Source: Asterias amurensis (lineage: Eukaryota; Echinodermata; Asteroidea; Forcipulatida; Asteriidae). Taken from it: a stretch of 64,000 nt of DNA. The stretch covers positions 8,867,391 to 8,931,390 of the forward strand of contig NC_092657.1 in NCBI RefSeq assembly GCF_032118995.1. The letters are read 5' to 3'. Below are positions 22,400 to 35,054 of this stretch, piece by piece (positions within the stretch are counted from its first letter, which is position 1; every line of letters starts with the position of its first letter). The notes under the pieces are model-generated. The model was not told where the DNA came from. It was given only the letters and a program-made list of their open reading frames with translations, and searched no databases. Both the position numbers and the translations under genes were made by a program.

Positions 22400-24100
22400 C
22401 TCGGTATCTGAGAGGTCACCCGGATAACTGAACACGCCGGAAGGCTAAAACCGTTCGAACAACGTGCAGACAAGACCGACTACGTCACCCGGAAAACTGA
22501 ACACGGCGGAAGACACAAACCGCCACACCGGCCTGGCGGCAGTCGGGTTACGTTATCGCAACTAGTTTGGCCGTTGATTTTTTGTTCAGTGCCAAAAATG
22601 TGCAAAAATCATTTTGTGCCGCTTCGTTTTAGCTGACGTGACATCATCATGTAAGAAAAAGGCATTGTATTCGGTACAGTTCGTACGGCGCTCTTTTTTA
22701 TCATGTTTGTTGGAAATAAAATTGTGTCATGGAAAAAATGAAATAATATTAAATATTATTTTCATCAATTATAACAAAACATGGTAGTTTGATGTAGGAT
22801 TGGAATATGGGTTTTCTTGGTGGTGGTGGTACTGTTTTATTGAAACTCTATGTAATGTGTAGAATGAGAGTAGGTCTTCTATTTCTTTGATTCGAATCTA
22901 CTAATACTATTTTACATGATATTACTAATAATTCAAAATAGAATATTTTTTTAATTACCTGAAACTTTATTCAATGTTTGTTGACACGTTGTTGAGAAAA
23001 TAAATAAATAATACATTAATTATTGATTGAGTTTCAACTTGGTCAGGTGGTCACTGGTCAATACCTTTTGCTTGTTCATACTGGGTTAAATCATATTGAT
23101 TTAAGACAGTCTTAGTTAACTCTTAATCAAAAAGGGAATGGTCAAACATGTCTTAGCAAAAATATTTCACTGCGGGGTTTAAAGTGACGGGGAGACTACA
23201 GCCTGGACGACTACATAGGGCAACTACTGATGAAGTCGGGACTGTTGATTGCTTAGTCGAGTTGGAACTAGCATTTTTCAACTACTCGGTTATCGTGCCA
23301 CCGCAACTATACAAAATAGTCGTAACTACATGCCTGCTTGTGATCCAAAAGCACTCCGGACTAAAACCAAGCTTAGTACATGGATCTCAGAAAAACGTAC
23401 AACATTTTACTAACAACATATAAAAGGGGTAACAACTTCACATTTCACAAAAAAGGCTTAAACTACTAGACTCAAACTATTTGGGTTTTCTGCTCGGTAC
23501 TCATGTTGATGTCCAATTCTTATAGCCTTGTCATTAAACTCATGTGGCGGGTGACGATCAATAACTAAAAATAATCTTAATTCTTCTTAAAAGACTGACT
23601 CATTCTTGACACTTGGTTGACTTTCTGAAACTCCTTGAACACAGTTTCATCTATAAACACAAAGAAATAACAATACTGATAGCAGGCAGACAATAGCATT
23701 TGACAACTTCTGAATTCACAACGGATTTGGGTCTTCTACTACAGAGAATGCAGTGTGTAAATCGCATGAATGCATAATAATTAAACCCATCCGAATTGTT
23801 CTTTGATGACTCGTGACAATTATTGACATCAAAAATACACGAATCTGATCAAGAATGCCCTTAAATAATGACTGTAATGACTGTAAAGCTCATACTTTTA
23901 ATGATTCTAACATTATGAATTAGATGGTACTTACGACATTGGGCTTCCGACAACAATTATTTATCAACACCGACAAAGCTGACAATTAAAATGGCAACGA
24001 ATACATGTGAATGAAGCAAATCAAGTTCACTGACTCTAGAATAGCGCCCTGCGTTGACCCAAAACGCTCCAATTAAGTATGTAATAATAACTTGGCATAC
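22400..24100. other. No gene recognised; short internal repeats
   Basis: A pair of direct repeats (GTCACCCGG.AAACTGAACAC type) lies just before 22510. A CGACTA/TAGTCG-rich stretch lies at 23195-23330. Nothing coding could be supported. Confidence 0.4.
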
Positions 24101-24104
24101 TGAA

Positions 24105-24178
24105 CTATTACTATTACTATTACTATTACTATTACTATTACTATTACTATTACTATTACTATTACTATTACTATTATT
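24105..24178. repeat. (CTATTA)n microsatellite
   Basis: About 12 uninterrupted copies of the hexamer CTATTA. On the minus strand it yields an artefactual Ile-Val run. Confidence 0.95.
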
Positions 24179-24459
24179 AATTTTGAATTGTCAGGGTCCT
24201 TGATCTGAGGTATTGCATTGATACAAATCTCAAACCATATTTTAGGTTGTAATATCTTGCTATAAAAACAAGTTTTCTTCAATGTGACGTCATCAGGTGT
24301 CAAATTAATTTAAATTTGACACAGTAGGCGAGGAGCTCTTAAACAGCTGTTACAAACCGGCAGGGTCAGGCCGTGCAATGACGGCCCAAGCCGAGCGCAT
24401 TGGGGTGCGTACACGTGTATGTGCTTATGCAAAATAGATCAGGCGCTGGTACTACAAAG

Positions 24460-24677
24460 CTAAAATTAGACTTTGAGGTCTCGAAATCAAGCATCGGAAA
24501 GTACACAACTTCGTGTGACAAGGGTGTTTTTTTCTTTCATCATTATCTCGCAACTTCGATGACCAATTGAGCTCACATTTTCACAGATTTGTTATTGTAT
24601 GCATATGTTGAGATACACCAAGTGAGAAGACTGGTCTTTGACAATTACCAATAGTGTCCACTGCCTTTAAGTGTGCA
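24460..24677 (+). mobile_element. MITE family I, left-truncated copy
   Basis: It contains ATTATCTCGCAACTTCGATG, TTGAGCTCA..TTTTCACAG and GAGATACACCAA in the same order as the copy at 62463-62782. The right end is AATTACCAATAGTGTCCACT followed by GCCTTT, the family's terminal repeat. The left terminal repeat is missing; upstream sequence around 24320-24400 belongs to another repeat that recurs inverted at about 37065-37170. Confidence 0.7.
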
Positions 24678-25599
24678 TATTGTTTTTATCACAGGATGTT
24701 AACTAAAATTATTGGTTTATCTTACTAAGTTGTACACCCTTATTTTCCAAAAACATACATTTTATCTATACACATTGTCTGCCTCTAGAAACTGGAACCG
24801 CTGTCATGTCATATCCACGCCAACATGTACCGACTTATGGTTTCTTTTCATTTTAGTAAAACCTGAATAACTTTGAAAAAGAGTTTAGAACCACGCTCCA
24901 CAATACCTCTTTTCTAAACACACTTTGGATGCCCGCTTGGTTTGAAAAAACACTTGTTCACTTGCCTTTATACATTTACATGTAACCGAGTACTACCAGA
25001 CATTGTCAATTTAATGCTGCTATTGTTTTTCTACTTAGTGTTCTTACTTGTCTTGGTGGAAATCCATCATCAGGTACTTCGTCCTGTATGAATGGACACA
25101 AAAATGTCAGTTTAAAAAGTGTTTTTTTTTCTTAAGAATGTTTGTTTTATTGCTATTTGTCCTGTCAAGAGAGCATACTTTTTCCTACATTTCCTTTTGT
25201 GTTTGAGGGAGAGTGTACCCATTCAAACTGGGACATGTAACAAAAGTGGACAGTTTTTCCAGTTCGGAAGGTCTAGAGTTTGAAATATAGTTTGAAATCG
25301 TGTACAAAACCAATGGGAGCTGTGGTAAACAAAAGTTTAACAGGGAAAATATGGCATAAAGAGGGCTAATAGGAGGTCCACAATTGCACACTTTTTGCAC
25401 TTTTGTGGGTGCGTGCAAGTTCCCACCAAAGAAGTGTTGTGTGTGGTGTGTGTGTGTGGCGTGCAAATTATAACTCAAATAATGATTTTATACTTACACC
25501 ACTTGATTCGTCATCAGACACAGAATTCCCGTGTTAAAGAAATGATATTGGGAAAAATGAAAATAAATGTCAGTGCTAGAGCTTGTGCAGTACAGTAGC

Positions 25600-26250
25600 G
25601 CATCAGCCAGGCCCGTCAGAAGGTATTAAAAAGTTGTGCCAATATATGGGGGGAAAATATAAAGTGAAAATGAAAAACTGTTTGATTTACTGCAGAAAGT
25701 GTAAATGAATTCTGATTTAGGTATTGAATAATAGTCTACATAAAAGAGAAAATAAACAGACATTACAGACCATGGGTTTCTTCTGGCCAAACATGGCTGG
25801 TCTGAAATATTGAAAAATAGATCAATGGTATAAAGTGTTTGTGCTTCTTTGAGGGGTTGGGGTGTTGTACTGTCATGTCTTGTATCATTCAGGATTCTAA
25901 ACAAGTGGCCACATAATTTTTATGCCTTATGACAAAAATTTAATTACATTTTTTAAAATATTAATTGAATGAGATTTATGATTTACTTTGCACGCCATCT
26001 AGGTTCTGAATATTCAATAAAATACCAACCACTGAAAGTGTTGGAAAAATTTTTACGACATGCGCTCCAATGTCGTGATGCATTTACCACTGTAAATGGC
26101 GGGCGATCTCTCGCAACGTAAAACTTTTATTTTTAGATTTCAACACACCATTAAGTGTAAAGTGTATTGTAAAAAGGTTGGATAGGTGAAGGTGATTTAA
26201 AATAACACATTGGTTTTTTATTTTCACGTTTTTCTCAGAAACCCATGACA
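25600..26250 (+). repeat. Duplicated promoter/first-exon block, copy 2
   Basis: This is the partner of the block at 20849-22390, without the 1-kb insertion. It contains ATGGCGGGCGATCTCTCGCA at about 26096, opening MAGDLSQRKT. It lies about 1.1 kb upstream of the half-SAM exon at 27242 and could be the promoter of the gene(s) that follow. That link is inference, since no splice product can be tested here. Confidence 0.55.
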
Positions 26251-27241
26251 CCAGGATTATTACACTACACAACACACAATAATGACACATGCTTTTATGC
26301 AATCCAAGCCCTGCATGCCTGCTGCATGACTTACTTTACATGAGTCTCTAATTGTCTGGGCCTGGGTGTGTTTACATCGGCCATGGAAAATTCCCAACAA
26401 TCTTTGGTTTACATGTAGTTCCTACACGAGTATCAGTAGTAACAAAACATGTATATGTCTGTTGTTACACTACGTATACACATGCGGTCCACTTTGAACT
26501 CGTACAAATCTTACTGCTGTCAAACAACACTGTAAAATAATCACAATGAATCTTTTTTCAAAACTGCTTTGACCCACTTGACCAAACTAAATAATATTTA
26601 ACCTACACGTGTAATTGGGTTTTTGAAGGGCATTGCGGCAATCGGTAGGGGCAACGATGACAATTGCTGTATCAGGGAAGTATCAGGGATGTATCAGGGA
26701 TGTAGTCTTTTCATTCAGCTGACCATTGATGAGGTAGAATTCTAACCTCAACGAACTAGTGATCAGAGTACATAATTATGCATGCTGGGTTCTGAGCAAT
26801 TTTGGCAATCCAGAGCCTCATGTGTATTTTTATAGGAAACAGATCAACTGTTACACATGCTAACGTGTACGCCAACCAACTCGTACACACGTAAACTCAC
26901 ACCCAGGTACAGGTTGTGACATTTAATATTTACTCACACCTTAGTTTGAGTTAAAAAAAAAAAAAAGTATGAGCGGAGTTAATTAAGGAAAAAGTATTAT
27001 AATTAGCTGAGTGAGTTTAGACAATTATTCTTCTCCCCCCCTTACCTATTTTACCCCTGACCATGACGAGGTACAGAAAAGTTGTTTGTGTTTATAAAGC
27101 TGAATGGCCATACAGAATGCATGAAGTGTAGGCCTAATGTTAATGTTCATTTTTATGAATTAAATCCACAAAAAAAACAGAGATTGGTTGAAACTGCTGG
27201 AAAATATGAACTTTATAATTGCTTTGCTGTTCTACTTTTTA

Positions 27242-29908
27242 GATAATGCAGTTGACATGGAGTCATTTCTCCTTCTTGATGCTGACACAATAAAGGAGCT
27301 TGTCCCAAAGGCGGGGCCAAGGCTGAAGTTTCAACAAAGGCATCAAGAGTTGTTGGTAAAGCTCAATGCAGAAGTGGACGAAGTTGTAGATGATGATCAA
27401 ACAGAGGAGACTGCAGAAAATGTAGAGCATGATGCAGATCATGAGGTAAATGAATGTCTTACTTGTTTCAAGTGTCTCAAGGTGCAGGGCAATGCATTGG
27501 AGCTGTTTTCTCATTTAAAATATGTCCACAATATTCATGCAGGTTCAATTACTCAAATAGTATGCCTTTGCCCACTGCAAGACATATAAAAGACACGTCA
27601 AGAAACACCATACACAAGTACCCCAACTTCCGATACCTGAAAGTGGTGAACCGCGTGCGGATAACTTCTACATGGAGTTTGAAGAAGAAGCTGAAAATGA
27701 TGAATCTTCCAGCAGTGATGAAGATTGTGCTTACCCCAACTTGCAAGACGAAATGGCCTTGTTGGATTCTCACATGAAGTATAAAGATTTGCCAACATCA
27801 ACAAGTGAAACAAAGAACTGAAAATGTCCAAGACGTCATTGCATCGACTGTCTGTATGGTTAAGAACATTTGCTCACTACAAAGAGAGTTTGAGAGTGGA
27901 CTAATAAACCAAGGATCGTTTGCGGCTGCCTTGGAGTTGTGTGATGAATTAAAGTGCCCCATGGACTGCATGAAGTCAGAGAAGCTGCAAATGGAGTACA
28001 TGTTGGATAAAGAAGTCCTCATTCTACCTGAGAGCAAATTGATGGGACATAGTTGGGTAGCAACCTTAGACAGGTCCACAGGGCGAATGCACAAGTAAGA
28101 AAGCCCGAAGAGTTTCAGTATGTTCCTTTAGATCGAGTCTTGAAAGCTTTTTTGGAGCAACCAGGAATGATGCGTGTCATTCTAGATGAAGTAAATGCAT
28201 TCGAGGAAATGGGTGTGTTGAAGTCGTACCGTGATGGTGAACTATACAAGAAAAGTTTCAAAGAAGATGGTCGTGATGAGGGTTTGGTTTTGCCTTTGTT
28301 GTTGTACAGCGATGATTTCGAACCTGCAAATCCTCTGGGCTCCAGAAGGGGTACGTACAAGTTATGTGCATTTTGTGCGTCGGTGCTATGTCTTCCAAGA
28401 AGATACCAGAGTTTGTTAAGTAACATACTATTGGTAGCCCTGGTAAAATCAAAACTAATCACAAAGCATGGAATCAATTCAGTTCTGGAGGTTATTTGTG
28501 CTGAACTACACAACATGTATACTGATGGCATCGTACTCGATTGTGGTGAATTTAAGGGACGTGTTCACCCAAAAGTCTTCCAAGTTGTTGGTGACAACCT
28601 AGGACTTAATTCCATGTTGGGGTTTGCTTGTGGATTTACGGCCAACCATTACTGCAGAGAATGTCGATCACACAGAAATGACTGCCAAATAATGGAGAAA
28701 GAAGACAAGGATCAGCTACGAACCAAAGAGAATTTTGCTCTGGATGTTGAGGTTGGAAATCTGACACTGACTGGTGTGGCAAGAAGTAGCAGCATGGACA
28801 ACTTGCCTTATTTTCATGTCGTTGAGAACAGCACGTTTGACATCATGCATGATCTTTTGGAGGGGATGGTTCCACTTGTAGTCAAGTTGGTTTTGAAATG
28901 TTTGATAGATGAGCAGGCACTTTCACTTGATGAATTGAATGGTAGAATAGCCAGCTTCAGTTATGGTTTTACTGATCAGCAAATGAGCAAAGTCCAAAGA
29001 CAACGACATCTTTGTTGAATCCGAAAGGGGCAAGTGGCCAAAAAGCTGCACAAATGAATTGCTTGTTCAACAATTTGTGTATGCTTATTGGTGACAAGGT
29101 GGAACAAGATTCAGAGCCATGGCAAGTTTTGTTAAGTCTCCTAGATATATACAAACTTCTGCAAGCACCCATCATAACTGTTGAAGCTACCTACATGCTG
29201 AAGGGTAAAATAGCTGAACACCTTCAACTGTATAAAGCTGTTTTTGACATGCCACTGACTCCCAAGCAGCATTTCCTGGTTCATTATCCTCGATCTATGA
29301 GGCTTCTTGGGCCATTAAACAACTTCACATGCATGAGATTTGAAGCTAAGCACAAGGGCTTGAAGCGAATTGCAAGGGCTTCAAATAACTTCATCAACAT
29401 TGCTAAAACTGTAGCTAAGAGACAACAGATCAAACAGAACTATGGTTTTCTCCTCAAGCAAGACATAGAGCAAAGGGAAATGGAAGTATTGGGTCAAGAT
29501 GTCATCTCAGCATCAACTCTGCAAAGTGCTGAAACAGTCTGCACGTTACTTCAGTGTCCTCTCTACAGTGATGTAACTTTTTCAAATGCAGTAATACTGA
29601 ATGGTTACAAGTTCAGACCCCACACTATGGTCCTTCTTGGGTGGAATAAGGACCTTCCCGAATTTGGAGAAGTTCAAGAAGTTTTCATATACAACGGTAA
29701 TATCTACTTCTCGTTGCAACTGTGGGCCACCCTTTACTTTGATTACTTTGATAGACGTTATTATGCATATGCTGTGACTACCACTCTTAACAATATGCAA
29801 GTAATCCAGGCCAATCAACTTGGGGACTACAGACCTGTTCATGCAGTGCAGAGCTATGATGAAGATGACCAGACTTACTATATAGTAGTGCGACATCAAC
29901 CTGCATAA
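27242..29908 (+). pseudogene. Tnp2/Transposase_21-like transposase with half-SAM and C2H2 N-terminus, frameshifted
   Basis: The exon after TTCTACTTTTTTAG at 27241 encodes the second half of a SAM domain (SFLLLDADTIKELVPKAGPR LKF), then an acidic linker. A C2H2 finger follows (CLTCFKC...F.HLKYVH), and a second degraded finger ends KRHVKKHH near 27600. After an acidic stretch, 27805-28098 and 28053-29018 give a long domain with LYSDDFEP, then CRECRSH, then FDIMHDLLEGM. The segment 29012-29908 adds PKQHFLVHYPRSMR, MRFEAKHK and a C-terminal region. The 'SDDF.P..S...T' to 'C..C' to 'DIMHDLLEG' order matches animal members of the Tnp2 (CACTA/EnSpm-type) DDE transposase group. Frame changes near 27560, 27822, 28093 and 29010 have no introns to explain them, so this copy is inactive unless they are assembly errors. 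No terminal repeats were identified. Confidence 0.68.
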
Positions 29909-30307
29909 GGCAATTGTAATTGCTTGTTAGTTGTTGGAGTTTTTTGAAGTTTGTTTTCAACTTGAGTTCATCCCTGTTTCTTTTCCTGTTACGAGTTTGG
30001 TTTGCAGTTTGGTTTGCGTTTGATGTTGTTTTGCTGTCTGTGTGCACAGCTCATACTTTTTGGTACGTGGATGTCTCGCTCGCAGCAGAGTCGCGGCCCA
30101 TCATGGCGTTCTACCAAGGCGAGTTCATCAGTGTCTGCTTTGGCCTCATCCTCGACCCATACTCCTGTTGTCAATGTGGAGCCTGCATAGTGATAACGGG
30201 GGTTTGTTACTGTGTCTGCATCCTTACCGGTTTTCTCTTTTTCCCAAGGATTGAATTAATGAATGTAGTACTTGCATATAAATCATTTTCTAGTTAGCTC
30301 CAACTTA

Positions 30308-30480
30308 TCTTCGTCCAACTTTCTCCTTCGGATGGAATGTAAAGCCGTTGGTCCAATGTGTTCTGTAATGCATGTAAAAGAAAAAAGGGGTTTGCCCAAG
30401 GGTTCCTGGTCTGATCAGCAGCAATTTGCACCACGTCACCTATGTCCTTTTAAAACATAACATGGGATTCAAAGGGTTAT
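30308..30480 (+). mobile_element. SINE, 5'-truncated copy
   Basis: CTTCGGATGGAATGTAAAGC, then CCGTTGGTCC, GCATGTAAAAGAA and GGTTTGCCCAAGGGTTCCTG match the central part of the complete SINE at 55842-56237. The tRNA-like head and the (ATT)n tail are missing. Confidence 0.75.
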
Positions 30481-30584
30481 TATGAAATCTCCTTCAAAAT
30501 CCTGTGAGCTAGATCCAGGTCAACATCCATGATAAAGCAAAACATTGACATATATAAGCTTGTAAACGAATCTCTCAGTTGATA

Positions 30585-31640
30585 GCCTCAAAGTTTCCTA
30601 CATCAGGCCGCTCATCAAGAAACCAAACCTGGACAAGGAGATATTAAAAAACTACAGCCCATTTGCAAACTGAAAATATCTTTGAAAAGTCATCGAACGA
30701 GTAGTTTCATCACGTATTTCTGATCACATTCATACTTCTCAAGAAAACGCCAATGCATCTATTGCAAGACTTGAGAAATGCATCCAAGAGATTCGACGTT
30801 GGACCCACAACAAAACTTCCTGAAGTTAAATGATGATAAGACAGAGTTCCTTCTTTTTGGGTCACGTAAACAGTTATCTAAGGTTTCAGTGCCATACATC
30901 TCCATCGGTGATGCTCGGATAGCTCCCTCGCTGAAAGCTCGGAACTTTGGGGTTATTTTTGATTCATCGATGACACTTCAGACACACATCAACAACAATG
31001 TTCGTTTATCATCATATCACATCAGGAATATAGGTAAGATTCGCAAGTACATGGACAAAAGTGCCACTGAAAAGTTCATTCACGCGTTTGTTACCTCTCG
31101 TCTTGTCAACGGCAATGCTCTTCTCTACAGTCAACGGCTCCAAAATACTGCTGCCCACATTGTGACAATGTCTAAAAAATCCTGTTATCACCCCCATTCT
31201 GAAAGAACTACACTGGCTCCCTATCTCTCAACGAATCATCTTCAAGGTGATGCTCATTATCCACAAAGCTCTATGGCAAGGCTCCCCACTATATTTCTGA
31301 ACTGCTTCAAGTATCAAGGAATTTTGATCAAGTTCAATGCTTCTCTCCTCATTGAACCCAAGTCTCGACACTCATGGGGTGACACTCAGGTCTTTTTCTT
31401 TAGCCGCCCAACGCATCTGGAACTCTCTACCACTTATCTTCGATCTTATCTTTGTACCGCAAAATTCAAGTCTCTTCTCAAAACTTATCTTATGTCACAG
31501 GTTTTCAATGACTAATTTTGTTGTGTCTGTCTTTCTTTGTGTTGTGCTTTGTTTTTGTTTTGTTTTTGGTTTTACTGCGCCTTGAACACCCAGCAGGGTG
31601 GATATGTGCGCATTACAAGTCTTATTATTATTATTTATAA
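30585..31640 (+). pseudogene. CR1-like LINE with internally deleted reverse transcriptase
   Basis: At 30600-30710 the sequence encodes RPLIKKPNLDKEILKNYSP and KVIERVVSSRISDHIH, the start of a CR1-type RT. It then jumps, at about 30745, to NASIARLEKCIQEIRRWTHN and LNDDKTEFLLFGSRKQL, the segment after the YADD motif. The remaining thumb region continues to 31515 with GVIFDSSMTLQTHINN, HIRNIGKIRKYMDKSA, HAFVTSRL and WGDTQVF. The catalytic palm, about 600-700 bp in relatives, is deleted. The 3' end after the stop has CTTGAACACCCAGCAGGGTG and finishes in ATTATTATTATTTATA near 31640, the short-repeat tail usual for this clade. Most of the C-terminal frame is open, but some frames are shifted near 31190. 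Confidence 0.8.
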
Positions 31641-31799
31641 AAGGGTTAGGTCTAATAATGTAAATGTAGTGCCAAGAAATACAGAGCCAGGAGCGTTACT
31701 GAGTGACGGACATGCACGCTATTTTATAAGAAGCCACTATTATTATTATTTATTTGCAACCTTCTCCACACGCGTCAGTCTATTCTTCATATAATTTAA

Positions 31800-32510
31800 G
31801 ATCCACTTCATCAGCTGTAGTATTGATTGACTCACAAAACATATGTAGATTCGAAAGCTTTTGCTGCAACCGAGCCAGCCTGTCGGGACCATAAGTTCAG
31901 ATACCTCGGCTGCGACATCTGCTCTGAAGGTCACTCTTCTCCCGACATCCATCAATGGCTCGGACTCGCCTCTTCAGTCTTTGGCCAGTTAGATTGCGTG
32001 TGGCGGAACAAACCTCTCAACCTCAAAAGCAAGCTGAGGGTGCACACTGGATGCGTTCTCCCCATCCTACTCTATGGGTCAGAAACCTGGACACTTTACG
32101 TAGAGGATGGCCGTAGCCTTCAAGCTTTTAACACCAGATGCCAATGGCGGATATTCGGTGTCCGTTGGTCAGACTTTGTCTCCAATGAATCAATTTTGGA
32201 AACCACCGGTCTCAAGGACATCTGTGTGTCCATCTCACGGCAACGCCACTCCCTCTTTGGCCACGTTCGTCGGCTTCCAGAAAACACTCCAGCACTTGCT
32301 GCCCTCAAGCTGAGCGTCAACACTCAAGGGGGACTACATCCTGGCCCTGACTGGAAGAGACCCAGAGGGCGACCACGCAACACCTGGTTGCGCCAGCTAG
32401 AAGTCGACCACCACTCACCGGCACAGCAGCTGTGGCAGTCTGTAAGCAATCGTCTGGTTTGGCTCTACGTCCCCCTTGATGGTCCACAGAGAATGATGAT
32501 GATGATGGGC
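31800..32510 (+). pseudogene. Non-LTR retrotransposon RT C-terminus with (GAT)n tail
   Basis: The open frame 31827-32555 encodes KFRYLGCDICSEGHSSPDI, LASSVFGQLDCVWRN, LRVHTGCVLPILLYGSETWT, FNTRCQWRIFGVRWSDFVSN, LFGHVRRLPEN and KRPRGRPRNTW. This order (YLG.....D..I..RI..A...F, V....LLYGSETW, RGRP...W) is the thumb/C-terminal region of an RTE/I-type LINE. The catalytic YADD and the endonuclease are missing, so it is 5'-truncated. It ends at about 32507 in ATGATGATGATGATG, the simple-repeat 3' tail expected of such an element; the frame beyond that is flanking DNA. The exact clade is uncertain. Confidence 0.78.
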
Positions 32511-33399
32511 CAAAATGCTGAACTGTCTTACTCAAACTGTCTGTATAACCAATAGGGCCTACCCTGAGTTCCTTCAAATCCCAATTTAAAACCCACCCCT
32601 TTCCTAACTTACATTTATTTGTATTACTGTTAACTGCATTGTTATTGTTTGTAAAAGGTGTAGTTTAATGCTCATCTTGTTTGGTTGCTTTTGTATTCCT
32701 TAAGTGCTTTGTATCATTTTGTATAAAGCTCTATATAAACAAGGTTAGTACAATTAGTGTCATTATCTGAAATGTATTCCTGGTTGTTCAACAGGCCTTC
32801 CTAACAAGCAGCTGGTGCGGCTATACCTCCCTAGTCAGCTCATAGAAAAGAAAATTTCTACCACAAATCAACCTAATTTGTTTTACAAGTTGGTTCATGT
32901 TTACTTTGTTTGGACCTGACAAGTATATTTTCTTTGATTAATACAGATTATGCAGAAGAAGAGTGTGGATATAGAAGAGAATACACATAAGAGAGCCAAG
33001 TATCATCTATTTGTAAGTTAAACTTAGGGAAACCAATTCGTTGTCAGTGTCATCGTTTTAAAACATATTTATAAAAAAAAATCACATAAGATTTCTTCCA
33101 GTTTCTCCAGGGACCCTCATTTTTCCTGAGGAGCTCTTTTCTGAAATTTTTATTCTGCTTCTGAGTAAAATTTGTAAATCTTGCAATTGAATATTTTGCA
33201 GGCTATTGAAGGCATTCTGTTGAAGGGAAATCAGGGTGACTTGGTGGGCAAGATGAAAAACGATGGGGTGCTTCTACCTACAAATCGTAGAAAACTTGTG
33301 CAGACTCTTGTCAGTCACCTGATTGAGAAACATGGTTTTAAGTAAGTATTCATGTGTGCTAAACTGAACTCTCTCAGACTTTAATATTTGTCTGCTAAT

Positions 33400-33788
33400 T
33401 TAAAGGAACACGTTGCCTTGCTGGATCGGTCGAGTTGGTCTTTGAAAGGTGTTTGAAACCGTTTGTTATAAAATGCAGATGGTTAAAAAGATATTTAAAG
33501 GTAGAATACAATGATCCACACAAATGTGCCTCTAAATTGCATGGGTTTCCTTTTACTTTGCGAACTAACACAGTCGCCCATTTATTGGAGTCAAAAAATT
33601 TACTCCCATATGGCCAACCGTGTTAGTCTAAGAGGTAAAAAGAAAACCACGTAATTTTGAGTGATACTTGTGTGGATCATTATATTCTACTTTTAAAATA
33701 TCTAATCATTATATGCATTTAATAACAAACGGTTACAAACGCTTTTCAAAGACCAACTCGACCGATCCAAGGCAACGTGTTCCTTTAA
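33400..33788. mobile_element. Foldback MITE family II, copy 1 (inside an intron)
   Basis: The whole 389 bp is one imperfect palindrome. The ends are AAAGGAACACGTTGCC and GGCAACGTGTTCCTTT, and the centre is CCATTTATTGGAGTCAAAAA on one side. It lies in intron 2 of the SAMD3-like gene. Flanks read ..TTTA and TAAA.., compatible with a TA or TTAA target. It encodes nothing; the open frame within it on the minus strand is a by-product. Confidence 0.85.
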
Positions 33789-35054
33789 AAAAGAAAAAGG
33801 TATCACATTGATCTCCACTTTGTCTGATGACAATCGAAGTTGTTGTTTTGTGTGAAACTGTGCAATGGCTATGTTTCAAGTTATATAACGCCATGGATGC
33901 AATGTTACAGGTTTGAATTGACTGGGACTCGGTCCCACATTCTGCTGACAAACCAGAGCTTGTGTTGTGTGCTCTTAACTGCAAACCACAACAGGAGGCA
34001 AATGAAAGGTGGTAGCAATTTTCACATTTAAGGGAAGATAAATTTAGGCTTGGTGACACACATGTTATTATTTTATTTATATTTTGCAGTCCATCAGCGT
34101 ACATAAAAGAAACCATGGCCAATAGCCTCGTTGAGAATTACGCCTTCCTCAAAGACACAGACGGCATAACGGGATATGTAAGTTTTGCATTTATATCATA
34201 TTGTGTTATCCTGACAAATAAGGATTTTAACTTGTGTGATTTATTTTAAAGACTGGATATGGCAAAAGGAAGCAAAAAATAAAGAAAAAATGTTTTTGTT
34301 TTCTTGTCTTTGTAACAAAGTTTTAAGTGGAAAGAGCATGATGGTTTTTCTATCACTCCCATGTAATTCTAAAAACTTGACATTATGACAGCTTTTAGGT
34401 GCAAATTTTAAAATGGTTCAACCACGCTCCTCAAACTGTTTCTTTTTCAGTCCCTCATCTGTATACTGCTGATATGAAGAAATGTGTTAGTCTCTGATCT
34501 ACTAATGACCTCAAGTAGTTTATCAAGCCCTATATATTCCTGCTACATGTAAGCATCAACTCATTTACTTGGTGCAGGTCACTTATCTACTCAAACAATA
34601 ATTTTTTTGTTTTGTTTTGTTTTTGTTGTTTTTTATCTCAGGAGCAGTGGTTTGTGAAAGGCAGAAGAAATCATCCTGCAGGTGGCAGCCTAGAAGACCG
34701 ATTACGGTACGTTAGGATGAAACATTTCAAGTACATGAGAGAGACCACCGGGAAAACCAGTGAGAAGAAGACACCTGTGAAAAGAAAGGAAATAACACAT
34801 CTTGTTGAACTGACCGAGTCAGAAGGTAAGTGTTTCACCATTATTATTGCCATTTGGCACTTGTAAACAGATTACAGTTGGATATAGTAACCCATATACT
34901 TAAAAAGCATTGATATGGTTTTAGCCTGCATTTCTAAAACACATGGTTTTCACATGTATTTATTTCTCATTTATTATTTCAAGTGCAAATTCATGATTTG
35001 TTTTCCAAATGGTCAGTTGGATAGTTAAAGTATTTGGGTACTTTTTCAAAATGT

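Noticed and set aside
24073..24303. Minus-strand ORF with an Ile-Val run
   Set aside because: Translation of the (CTATTA)n microsatellite.
25048..25498. Possible minus-strand exons (DEVPDDGFPPRQ with AG/GT borders at 25083/25048, and a GT donor at 25498 in matching phase)
   Set aside because: The upstream piece has no acceptor before its open stretch, and no further exons or domain could be found.
28115..28531. 138-residue minus-strand ORF
   Set aside because: Antisense shadow of the Tnp2-like transposase.
33733..34122. 129-residue minus-strand ORF
   Set aside because: Runs from SAMD3-like exon 3 antisense into the foldback MITE; a shadow.
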